Positions 52,538 through 62,390 of a stretch of DNA of 64,000 nt are shown here, in pieces. Source of the stretch: Capronia americana (lineage: Eukaryota; Ascomycota; Eurotiomycetes; Chaetothyriales; Herpotrichiellaceae); contig JADWQD010000007.1 in assembly GCA_016110215.1 (NCBI GenBank), positions 1,240,001 through 1,304,000 of the forward strand, in the 5' to 3' direction. A program made the position numbers and the translations under genes. How positions within the stretch are numbered: the first letter of the stretch is position 1; the number at the start of each line of letters is the position of its first letter. Under the pieces are notes generated by a model, which was not told where the DNA came from, searched no databases, and saw only the letters and a program-made list of their open reading frames with translations.

Positions 52538-53893
52538 ATGGCCGAACCTCCCATCGGTGCGAACCCCCTCCCCCCAAGTCCTCTCGCCTTGAACTCCTGC
52601 TGACACAGGCACCATAGTTCTCGATGGAGGTACCGGTTTCCTCAAAGTCGGCTATGCCGCTCAGGTATGTCTAAAAGAGACCTCTTGCGCCGCTTCCAAC
52701 TACAGGTCGAGCTAAGAAATCACCGTCCAGAACTTCCCCGAATACCAATTCCCCTCCATAGTCGGCAGGCCGATTCTACGATCGGAAGAGAAGGCAGGCG
52801 ACATCGTGGTCAAAGATATCATGTGCGGAGATGAGGCTGCAGCAGCAAGATCAATGCTGCAGATAAGTTATCCTGTACGGCGGTCAGCTCCTGGGCAAGT
52901 CTATCAAGAGGCGCTGACGAGGACATCTGATGGTAGATGGAGAACGGCATCGTCAAGAAGTGGGACGACATGCAACATCTCTGGGATTTCACCTTCTTCG
53001 AGAAACTGAAGATCGACCCGACGGGCCGCAAAATCCTGCTGACCGAACCGCCGATGAATCCGCTGAAGAACCGGGAACAGATGTGCGAGGTCATGTTTGA
53101 ACGCTACGGCTTTGGCGGCGTGTACGTGGCCATTCAAGCCGTGCTTGCTCTATATGCTCAAGGTCTGTCTTCGGGGGTCGTCGTCGACTCAGGTGACGGT
53201 GTCACACATATCGTGCCTGTATACGAGTCTACCGTCCTGAACCACCTTACCCGCCGCCTCGACGTCGCCGGCCGAGATGTAACACGCAACCTCATCGCCC
53301 TCTTGCTGAGAAGAGGTTACGCCCTGAACCGAACGGCCGACTTCGAAACTGTGCGCCAAATCAAAGAGAAACTATGCTATGTCTCGTATGACCTGGGTTT
53401 GGACCAACGGTTGTCGGAAGACACGACTGTGCTGGTTGAATCGTACACCCTACCCGACGGGCGGGTGATTCGGGTCGGTTCCGAACGATTCGAAGCCCCG
53501 GAATGTCTCTTCCAACCTCACCTCGTTGACGTTGAACAACCTGGCATCGCCGAATTCCTCTTCAACACCATACAATCCGCCGACGTAGATGTTCGCTCAT
53601 CATTATACAAAGCCATCGTCCTTTCCGGCGGATCGTCCATGTATCCCGGCCTACCCTCTCGCCTGGAAAAGGAACTCAAACAGCTATGGCTGACGAAAGT
53701 CCTAGGCGGAAACCCAGAGCGATTGAGCAAGTTCAAGGTGAGGATTGAAGACCCGCCTAGACGGAGACACATGGTGTTCTTGGGTGGTGCGGTTCTAGCC
53801 AATATCATGGCGGATAAAGAGAACATGTGGGTCAGCAAGCAGGAATGGGAGGAGCAGGGGCCGAGGGTGTTAGAAAAGCTGGGACCTAGGTAG
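52538..53893 (+). CDS. ARP2: Actin-related protein 2 (Arp2/3 complex)
   Basis: Four exons (52538-52556, 52609-52664, 52731-52874, 52937-53893), 391 aa, the usual Arp2 length. Together with Arp3 it nucleates branched actin filaments for endocytosis. The splice products give IVLDGGTGFLKVGYAAQNFP, KDIMCGDEAAAARSMLQISY, and P-MENGIVKKWDDMQHLWD. The nucleotide-binding motifs follow: VVDSGDGVTHIVPVYE and VLSGGSSMYPGLPSRLEKEL. The last intron ends exactly before ATGGAG, so a wrong start there would remove the N-terminal quarter. Confidence 0.96.
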
Positions 53894-54383
53894 TGACACA
53901 AAATCATCTGCTGCCTGACAGAGAGGACAGCATGGCCTGCCTCAGTGGGCGGTCGGCAAGACGCAACAGCAAACCCCTATCTCCAACAAGCGTGATTGAA
54001 TCGAAATCACACCTGGTCCGATCGAGCATCGTCTTAGGGCTGGGTCGGACAAGAGTGCAGACATAAAGTCGTAGGGCCTACGATACGAGAGGAGGAAGAA
54101 TTAGACATGAAGTAACATTTCCTCAGCAATGATTTCTGCTGGCGTTCTGATCTCTGGCGCGCGTGTGGATTAAATGGAGCCGCATTGGCCTCAGCCTCGT
54201 GGCCTCGCAAGTTCACAGCCTCGCCTCTCCCCCACATTCTCCACATCGAGTGACTGGTCAACTTTATTGTCTGCCTTGCAGGTAACCAGACGCCTCTGCG
54301 TTTATCTGTACCTCTACCTCACATGCGGCGACATCTGTCAAGATGTAGCACCTTACCACCGACACTGAACAACTTTGTGTGAC
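53894..54383. other. Intergenic region
   Basis: 490 bp; 3' flank of ARP2 and promoter of the next gene. No gene seen. Confidence 0.4.
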
Positions 54384-55397
54384 ATGTACCAGCAGCCCCG
54401 GCAAGTCTCCACTCACGCCTCATCGCCGTCCAACTCGACGTCCCGGCGAACGACAAGCGGCGGCGGTCCGAGCACTCGACCATCATCTCAGGCTGCGCTG
54501 CAACAACAACAACCCCCGAGCGCTCTGGCTCCGCGAAGTCTCCTGCCCTCTCCGCACTTCGAAGACGACCCTATTGTTGCGTCCCACCAGCAATACAGCA
54601 AGCGTCCGAGCCTAGCCCTCAACGACCCTGAATACTCAGAGCACGCCGTGGCCGAATCCGAACACTGCAGCCATGGCCTTGGCTCTGCTCATCCCCAGAC
54701 CGCCGCCGAATCGATCCCGTCCTTTCAGCCGTTCTTTACCCTGATCGAAGACAGCGTTACGAGCGAACACTATCATCCTACCGTGCATTACATATTTGCA
54801 GACGATGACACGGACATGGTCACCGAGGCTGCGCTGAGGAGTCTGGAGGTCTTGGATCCAAGTCAACGGGTCGGCTCACACGGACAGTCCCAGTCGCAAG
54901 GACATGACGCCGGCCATGAGGGTAGTAGTTTGGCCGCATCCCGACTTCCGCCCCCTATAGCAGGAATGCGGGAGCACTACATAGTGCTCGATGTGCATCC
55001 CCAGGTTCAACCTGCCAGCGCGGTGCAGCAGGAATTCAACTCCGGCACAACACTCACGTATGAAGTTTCGTCTGCCCACTCCCTAAGTGCGGAATGGCAG
55101 GTCCTCCGCACAAGCATATCCACCGCACCCACCATCGGTGACAACCCGTCTTCGGAAGACGAAGGCCTGATGCTTCGGATCGAAGGGAGGGGAAATACGC
55201 CCGGTAACATTGTGGGAAGCGATAAGGGAAAGGGCAAGGAAGCCGACGCGGAGAGGGAGAAAGAGAGGGAGACGATGGAGGAGATGATCGAGCGGTTCCA
55301 ACGACGGCTGGAGGATGTCAGGATGGTCATTGACGCTGCTGGTGGTGGGACATCTCGTCTCACTCCGGGAGACGGCGTCGTGGGCGGGGAGGATTAA
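54384..55397 (+). CDS. Conserved hypothetical protein with short core
   Basis: Single-exon 337 aa from the ATG at 54384 (MYQQPRQVSTHASS). Residues 1-115 are disordered Ser/Pro/Gln-rich. A folded segment, FFTLIEDSVTSEHYHPTVHY followed by IFADDDTDMVTEAALRSLEV (about residues 118-157), and a second, HYIVLDVHPQVQ, with SLSAEWQVLRTSIS, seem conserved. The C-terminal region has a charged helix (ADAEREKERETMEEMIERFQ). No named domain. Conserved in Pezizomycotina from the look of the core, function unknown. Confidence 0.65.
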   Translation: MYQQPRQVSTHASSPSNSTSRRTTSGGGPSTRPSSQAALQQQQPPSALAPRSLLPSPHFEDDPIVASHQQYSKRPSLALNDPEYSEHAVAESEHCSHGLGSAHPQTAAESIPSFQPFFTLIEDSVTSEHYHPTVHYIFADDDTDMVTEAALRSLEVLDPSQRVGSHGQSQSQGHDAGHEGSSLAASRLPPPIAGMREHYIVLDVHPQVQPASAVQQEFNSGTTLTYEVSSAHSLSAEWQVLRTSISTAPTIGDNPSSEDEGLMLRIEGRGNTPGNIVGSDKGKGKEADAEREKERETMEEMIERFQRRLEDVRMVIDAAGGGTSRLTPGDGVVGGED

Positions 55398-56177
55398 CGG
55401 CCCGGCATATCCATTAATGTTGTGTGAGTTTGATTACAGGATTTGGGGGTTTGCGGGATATGGCGTAACGGGTTTGACTCCGCTCTGGAACGGTGAATTA
55501 ATCTAATAGCGATATGCAAGGCCAGGCCAGGCGACACGGTGTTCTGCAGAAGTCATATTTGGGTAGCGCTGGCGGAACTTTAAGTGACAGGATAGGTGCA
55601 TGTACCTGGGTGGGATCGAATCGATTCTGCAAGACGGACGAACAGCACCAGGCACAGATGACAGACAGACAGACAGACAGACAGATCAGAGGACAAGCGG
55701 TTCAATCGCACTGTTCTCGACTCAACTCCCCCTTTCGCATCCAAGGCAGTGGATTGTTTCGTCCTAACGAACTGTGTATATACATGTCTCTCATCATACA
55801 TCTATGGCCCTACTTCCCGGATTTTAGAGTAGGTTGGAAACTCGATGCATACGTCCTGTTCTATAGGAAGGCCATCAGCTGTCTCCAAGCAAGCCGGGTG
55901 GATTCTTCCATACGCTTTTCACACGCCTAACCGAACTTCGAAGCGCACGAAACCAATACCAGTACACCGCAGCCAGGGAGGGCCTCTAGATGCAGTACCT
56001 CCAGATGACTGCGTCCTACGTCTTGGTGTCTACGGGTCCCACGATCCCGCTTCTATTGTAGTGAAGACGGCACTGGAGATTGCCTCACTAATCACCACGT
56101 CTCATCTCTTCGCTTCGCATCACATCTCATAGAAACTCATTCATAACATAAGGTATGTATAGTATACTCATCCCATG
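55398..56177. other. Intergenic region with ACAG microsatellite
   Basis: 780 bp between convergent genes. An ACAG tetramer repeat lies at 55661-55684. No gene seen. Confidence 0.45.
55661..55684. repeat. ACAG tetranucleotide microsatellite
   Basis: About six copies of ACAG (GACAGACAGACAGACAG) in non-coding sequence. Confidence 0.8.
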
Positions 56178-57519
56178 CTATATATCGACCTCCTCGCCCT
56201 CCACCCAAGCCTTGCACTGCCAATACAGCAAATCATGCTTCTCGCCACAGGCCTTGCTTCCCCCCTCAACACCATTCTCCCGCCTATGACCCGGCATGTC
56301 CCTTAACACCTTGACCCCCATGGTTTCTTCCTGACAATACGCCAAATACCGATAGCCACTGGGATATTGGCTCAGCCGGTCCTCGTCGAGGAGCGGCACT
56401 TTGGCGGGATTCACGGCGATGAGTTTATCCTGTAGACCAGTGCACCGCTATTGTTAGCCTTGCCTTGCCTTGTAATGTATGTATACAAGGCTGGAATAGT
56501 TGAGTGAAAGGGAAGTGAGGCGGAGCTCCGGTTTGCACGGCCAGAGTAGGACTATTCGAAGAGAAGTGAAAGTGAAGCAGAACTCCAGTTTGAGGAAATT
56601 TGCACAAACACACACACACACGCACGCACGCATCCACAAACCTACCTTTTCATACCAATGCCTCACATACCTGGCCCTCCACTCTCCACTGTCCGCGAGC
56701 TTGATCCAAAAGAAACAGAACCGACAATCGCTCTCGGCGTCGACCTCGCATCCCTGGATCACGAACCTCTGCGTGATGGTGGCTTTCATCTTCGTGATCG
56801 CCCGGGTCGCGTCGCGGTTGATGTCCGTGCTGATGCCGTGGCAGCGATGCATGATGAATGCGCCGGCGTCCATGCTGCGGGACATCCCGTATGAGGCGGT
56901 TAGTTCAAGCCAGAATAGGAGAAGAGTGGAGGAGTGTTTTATGGTATCTAGCAGGCAAGCAGCTACCAGCTAGCATCCAACAACCAGCAAAAATCAGCCG
57001 GTGACCAGCAACCCGCAACCAGCGTCGGTTGACGACCCATGATATACGGAGGAGACCCAAGGACTCAAAACACAACAAGGGTGCAACGGACTAGCTTACC
57101 CGCGCTGAGAGGCGGCGATGAAATCGAGATGATGCGTCCGCCCGGTCCTACATACGTGTCGTTGTCAGTCGCGACGAAGCATAATAGCCGGTAAAGTACC
57201 GAGTATCGTAATGAGATATCCTCTCACTCACCACGTCGTGTAGATGAACGCGTCGGGATGGAAGATGGACTTTAGATTCTCCCATTCGCAGGCATCTCTG
57301 CTCGGGTTGGTCAGTCAGTCAACTGTTCATTCACAGCCAGTAATGCAGTTCAGCCCGCCACCCAGCCAAGCCATCAGGAAGGTATCCTCACCTGTAGAGA
57401 GGCCACCCCTCGGCCAGTTCGCGGAGCTTGTATCTCTCGAGGACGAGCTCGTCGGGCCCGTTGTTGCGGACTGCTCGCTCGGGGCGGGAGCCCGGTGGGA
57501 GGGAATGGAGGTCGACCAT
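56178..57519 (-). CDS. SnoaL-like domain protein
   Basis: Five exons (57519-57392, 57297-57232, 57147-57100, 56874-56646, 56429-56178) join in frame into 240 aa. The SnoaL-like/NTF2 fold region reads KLRELAEGWPLYRDACEWEN, FHPDAFIYTTWTGRTHHLDF, then GMDAGAFIMHRCHGISTDIN and ATITQRFVIQGCEVDAESDC with RARYVRHWYEK. Many enzymes and binding proteins share this fold; some are polyketide cyclases, but the fungal family with this long C-terminal part (YPSGYRYLAYCQEETMGVKV) is uncharacterised. No signal peptide. Two introns are long (134 and 225 bp) for this window. No adjacent biosynthetic genes. Confidence 0.8.
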
Positions 57520-58039
57520 GCCGGTGGGAAGGGGACGCTATGAAGGTACAATGGTAAGTGTGATCCGGTGAGTTTTGACTGGGATCTTCATTCGTTCCTT
57601 GCTTGAGTAGAAGGAAAGAAGAGAGAGAAAGAACGAAACAAGGGCGTATGTTGCAAGTAGAGCGAAGTCCCCTCCCTACCTCGTACAGGGTGGAACAAGC
57701 AACCCAACACATTGATGGGCAAGGGCACGCCAAGGGCGCTCCGCAGTTTGCTAAACATCTCGGTCCGAGCACTGGATAATCAAAACGGTAAAAAGGTCAA
57801 GCAAGCGTCTTGGCTTCAAATGTCAGTCGTTCTGATTCCATTTCTAGTCTTTTTGCAGCGACTGAACGGACTTGTCCTGTTCCGGCCTATTGAGGGACAG
57901 AAAATCTTTCTTGTACATGAGTAATGCAATGACAGCCCGTCGCCCTAGGAAAACCTCAAAAAACACCCCGTCGCGTTTCTTCACGCTATAATCTGGAGGT
58001 TGTTGGTGCGAGATGCCGAACCAAGCAGAAATTGATGCT
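57520..58039. other. Intergenic region
   Basis: 520 bp between tandem minus-strand genes. Probably promoter of the SnoaL-like gene and 3' flank of the repeat-peptide gene. No other feature. Confidence 0.4.
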
Positions 58040-58771
58040 CTATGGCCAACCAGTGCATTCATCAATCCACTCGGTTGGGGAACAGGGAATGAACGGGATA
58101 TCAGCCCTCTTCGCCTTCTTCTCCGATCTCTTCACCTCGACGTCTCGCTTCTTGACAGGAGCGGCGGACGCTTCACGCTTGACAACAGGCTCCGGGGCGG
58201 GCCATCCAGTGCACTCGTCAATCCATTCCGTGGCGGAGCAGAAGATGATAGGCTTGGGTGATCGCTTCTTCAAGTCGTCCTTGACGGCGCCGGGGACGGC
58301 GGCACCACCATCGGGGTTGGTCAGGGCATAGCCGAAGCCCATGAGAGTGTTCCAGGTGTCAGCGGTGGATTTGTCCTTGGTTCCCAGGGATCGGATCTTG
58401 GCCTGGGATTCACGGCAGAGGGTCACTGCTTCCTTGTTCGCGCCGCAGACGGTGGAGAGCTGGTCGCAGATGCGGTTGGTGATGATATCTAAACACGATG
58501 TTAGCACGTATATCCCAAGCGAGGCATTCCGCTGATAACACATACTCGGGTTGGAAGCCTCTTGCTGGCCACGAGCACACAATGGGTCCGAGGGCAAGAA
58601 AGTGAAGTCCATTGACGGTCGTCCACCGAGTCCACCTTCGAATTTCATGGTTGGAAGGCAAAGGCCGAAATCGGGGTCCGCCTTCATAACTGATTCCTTG
58701 CCGTAGATGACGGCCGCATTGGCAGAGCCAACAGCCACCATGAAGGCGACAGCAGTGGATTTGACGAGCAT
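58040..58771 (-). CDS. Secreted precursor with two kexin-type peptide repeats
   Basis: Two exons (58771-58546, 58488-58040), 224 aa. Residues 1-19 (MLVKSTAVAFMVAVGSANA) are a signal peptide. Residues about 25-145 form a conserved-looking Cys-bearing domain (CLPTMKFEGGLGGRPSMDFT, NIITNRICDQLSTVCGANKE, DKSTADTWNTLMGFGYALTN) like secreted fungal proteins of unknown function. The C-terminal 75 residues hold two 21-residue repeats, residues 152-172 and 204-224, sharing CSxTEWIDECTGWP. Each follows a dibasic site (KKR at 149-151, KAKR at 200-203), with further KR sites between (VVKREA, VKKRDVEVKR). This is the layout of a Kex2-processed peptide precursor. The second copy ends exactly at the stop codon. 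Product could be a pheromone-like, defensive or cyclic peptide; no modifying enzyme gene is adjacent. Confidence 0.85.
   Translation of the reverse strand: MLVKSTAVAFMVAVGSANAAVIYGKESVMKADPDFGLCLPTMKFEGGLGGRPSMDFTFLPSDPLCARGQQEASNPSMCYQRNASLGIYVLTSCLDIITNRICDQLSTVCGANKEAVTLCRESQAKIRSLGTKDKSTADTWNTLMGFGYALTNPDGGAAVPGAVKDDLKKRSPKPIIFCSATEWIDECTGWPAPEPVVKREASAAPVKKRDVEVKRSEKKAKRADIPFIPCSPTEWIDECTGWP
58043..58105 (-). repeat. Peptide repeat copy 2
   Basis: Encodes residues 204-224, ending IPCSPTEWIDECTGWP and then the stop. 14 of the last 15 residues agree with copy 1. Confidence 0.9.
58199..58261 (-). repeat. Peptide repeat copy 1
   Basis: Encodes residues 152-172, ending IIFCSATEWIDECTGWP. 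Separated from copy 2 by 31 residues rich in KR sites. Confidence 0.9.
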
Positions 58772-61700
58772 TTTGATCTCCTGAGATGCTGAAGAGAAGT
58801 AAAGAATGTAGTTGTTTTCTGTGTCTGTGGAAGAAAGGAAGGGACGATGTCAAAAAGCCGACCAGCGGTAAAGAGCGAGAAAATGGAATGCAGAACGACG
58901 ACGGCGACGAAAAGGAGTGTTTGAATGAATGGGAAGGAGAATGAATCGCCAAGGACAGGTCTTGGAAGTTTCTTATAACTGATGGCGAGCCGTTGAAGCG
59001 GATCGCGGGCCTCCGGTTTGGATGGTGGGAACGTGAGGCAGTGCTTGTCGGAGGTCGTGTTTCGGGCGGCCGCCCAGGGGTCGCCCCAAGAACTTTCGGC
59101 GTCTGCGACACAAGCTTCAAACGCACCTTGCTTTGGACTGAGATCGTTCAATTTACCGTGTAAGAGGCTCGCAGGCCTCGTAAGCACCATCTCTGACAAT
59201 GCTGTTCATTTTCCCCGCGCGAGGGAACCATTCAGGATTCGAATGTCTTAAGAAATTAGCTGCTGAAATTTTGGGCAACGAGGGACTCATCCCAGGCCAG
59301 GGCCTGCCTCGAGGCTCGATATAACTGGGCAACACCATGGAGTATCATTGTATGCAAATCAAGTCCTCATGCTAGATGTTGTTGAGTGATTCGATGGGAG
59401 TCCTGCTGTGGTTCGTGACTATGCATAGCCCATGGCCTACAGGGCGTGCCCCGGAAAGAGACACACTGATGACAGTTTTCACGGCAGAGATATGTGCTGA
59501 CGACCCTGAGCCGTGATTATTCTCTTTTCAAGTTGAGTCGATCAAGCTCGTGATGGGCAATGGTGAAGCAGGCCGCGTCGCAGGCTCGAAAAGGAGTAGG
59601 AGGGAATGCAAAAGAGGCTTAGCGTGAAATCGTGTGCCGCATGGTCAAATTACGTCATCCGTACCCGCGACTTTCTTCCATCCAAATCAACTGCAACTTG
59701 CATCCTCGATGAGATGAGACTCTACAGGAGGAAATGTCTACCACCGGAGTATCGCCATACCATCTGCAAGCCCTTCATCGAAGACGAAATCCGATCGTGC
59801 CTACCGCAACAGTAGGATGAGCTGATGGTCACCGGATCAATCTGAGGGAGAACCGCTGAGAGGGGAAGGGCAAAAAGAATGCGCATACGCCTGGTCATTT
59901 TTGCTCTCTGGGACATAAGCCGGGTGGACTCCTTCGGACGGAGAACTAGAATACCTCATCGGGAGACTGCTGTTTAGGTGGGTTGTCTGTGGACAAGAAG
60001 CTTCAGGGAGACCACGATTCAAGCTTGAAGCCATATTTGCTTCATTCCATCGGTGTCCGCACACTTGGTGCAGCGTGCCCCAATGGACGGCTGCTCTTAA
60101 CGTCCAGCTTCTTGATTCAAGATGCATCTTCCGCTGCGCAGGAATGATTGACGCCGCGTCGATCATGGGGCACTGAGAAATGTCCTTGAAGTTCGACTCG
60201 CCATGACTATCGCTCGTTATGTCTTCATGCCTGGGATATGTGTATCATGGCTATTATTTGAGGCTCAGATGGGTCTTTCAGGTTACCTTTGATAGTCCGT
60301 TATGAGTGCTACTCAGCCATCCTGCAAACAGAGCGACCTGGAGGACGACTGACTGGCTGTTGGTACTTGAAGGTGATTGCTGCGGATTCCTTGTTCTTTT
60401 TCCAACGATGGAACCACTGGACAACTCTTGCGGTGTATCCTGCACAGGTACAAAATCAGTCCCGGCCTGGCCACTGGTATGTAGTATGTAATTGATACCC
60501 TCTCTCCGCGGCAGGGCACTCCACTTGTATCCAGCTATATCGCCAACTTTGCTGGCTAGTTTGCCTCGCCTCCAACTAACACACCTGACGACCACGATAC
60601 GTCTCTCCCTAGGCGCGACTTTTCTGCTTCGAGCAGCACCGCAACTCCTGTTCCAACTCGTCCCATTCTGGAACCCGCCTTTGAGTCTCTTCAGAAGGTG
60701 ACTTTATTCCTCCCAAAGCTTGGCCAAGCGTACCAGGAAGCTTATTCCAATGCCTTTGTTGCCCAGTACTGAGAGCGGATCACTGGATCGGCTGTCTGAC
60801 TTGCCATCCGTCGCTAATCTGGTGGCCAATACCAGCAAGTGGTACCATATCTACCCTGTCGAAGCAGGACTCGATATCTTCAATCACGCATTCTTTGGTG
60901 CGTTCGGACGGAATATGTTGGAACTAAGAAAGAAGCGACATACTGAGCCCAGGGATGCTGGACCACGGATATCATCACGTGCCGAACACAAGCGACGGCT
61001 CCAGACACGCACCAGAAGGATAAACACGCGATCGAGGAACAAGAAGCCGGAAGCAGACTGTTTCCCGTCCCTGACCGGCCTCATCGCCGCCCACTGGGAG
61101 TGAACGTCCTCCAATCCATTCTCATGGGCTTATTCGTTCTAATCTGCCTAAGTTGATGGATCACCTTCGAGGCGGATTGGCAGACAGAATCTTTGACGAG
61201 GGCAAGCCACCCACCTCGCAAGGTATCAGCAGCGTTGAACAACCCAACATTTGACAGCAGCAAATACCGCAACTGCCGAGTGTTATGCTATCCAACTTGA
61301 CTTTCCCTTCGTCACGCTCATACTGACTTCCCTTCGACACAGTCATGCATACACACTTACAGCCCTGAACCCGATCAGGCCTTGACGACTGGACTGCTTA
61401 TATACTACCCGCCTCGACTTGACGCGACTCTCCGCGGACTGAACAAACGGTACATGTCGCGCGCCTTGCTCAAGCAGGTGCTTGCGCCATGTCACGTCAC
61501 GTCACGTCACGTCACGTCCTTGTTCAATATAAGTTTCTCTTTAAATTAACTAATACATATATGCCTAGGTAGTTATAGTCCGTAGTGTGTTTTGAACTTC
61601 ACCTATGTCACAGCAACGTACAAAGTACAATATACACTGACACCTTGCTTGTCTGCCCGCCCGTCTGCCTGCCTGCTTTGCTTCCCATGTGCTTCTCTTT

Positions 61701-62390
61701 TCTCCTCTCTGGTCGACGAGGAGATCAACAGGTCCAGGGACAGTCGCATCGTTGAATGACCGATCGATTCTTCGTTCCTTCGTTCCTTCTTTCCTTCACT
61801 GGGCGATAGATCGCTCGCTTCCTCGGAGGCAGCATCTAAACTTATTCGCAGTACAGTTGGCCTCGACGGGGCTGCGTTGTTGTTCGGCGGCTCATCTATG
61901 TCTATGCCTACGCCTACGGACAGAGACAGAGACAGACGTCTATGGTTAGGACTTGTAATCAAAGTGGATGCTCCCTGAATATTGCTGCGCATTCCGGTCA
62001 GAGGGGAGGAGCCCATGCTCCGTATCGAGGTCGCTCTCACCGTGAGGACAAGTGAGTCAAGCAGCAGCAACAGCGGCTGAATGGTGCGTCACGACGACGG
62101 TGGCCATATCTACGAAGTCTTGTTTGTGTCGTTGAATCTCATTTCCATCCAAAGACGTAGTTACACACCCGGTTGCGGTCCCATCATTCTTGGTCTCCAA
62201 AGCCCTAGCCCTTGACGCCGCTGCCAGTTCTCTCCCTTACCCAAATACAGAAGAAAATCGAACCACGCTCAGTGGGCCCGCGATCCTGTCCCAATTCGTC
62301 GACGACCTTGTCATTCGTAACAATTGTCCATATCCGGGTGAACCTGCCCTTATCCGCAGTGGAGGTTCGGACTCCTGCTACCCATGCCAA
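58772..62390. other. Gene-poor 3.6 kb region
   Basis: Between the repeat-peptide gene and the phosphatase gene. 60620-61103 contains two protein-like open stretches in different frames (AFESLQKVTLFLPKLGQAYQ, and SVANLVANTSKWYHIYPVEA), perhaps a decayed or split gene. A TCACG pentamer repeat lies at 61490-61518. 61603-62070 is low-complexity open sequence, minus strand. Nothing else is supportable. Confidence 0.45.
61490..61518. repeat. TCACG pentamer tandem repeat
   Basis: About six copies of TCACG (GTCACGTCACGTCACGTC). Simple repeat in non-coding sequence; the ACGTCA words resemble bZIP sites but the tandem array suggests a microsatellite. Confidence 0.8.

Noticed and set aside
58040..58771. 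Assignment of the repeat peptide as the mating alpha-pheromone
   Set aside because: The repeats lack the usual WC...GQ.C pattern known to me and the N-terminal domain is much larger than in pheromone precursors; left open.
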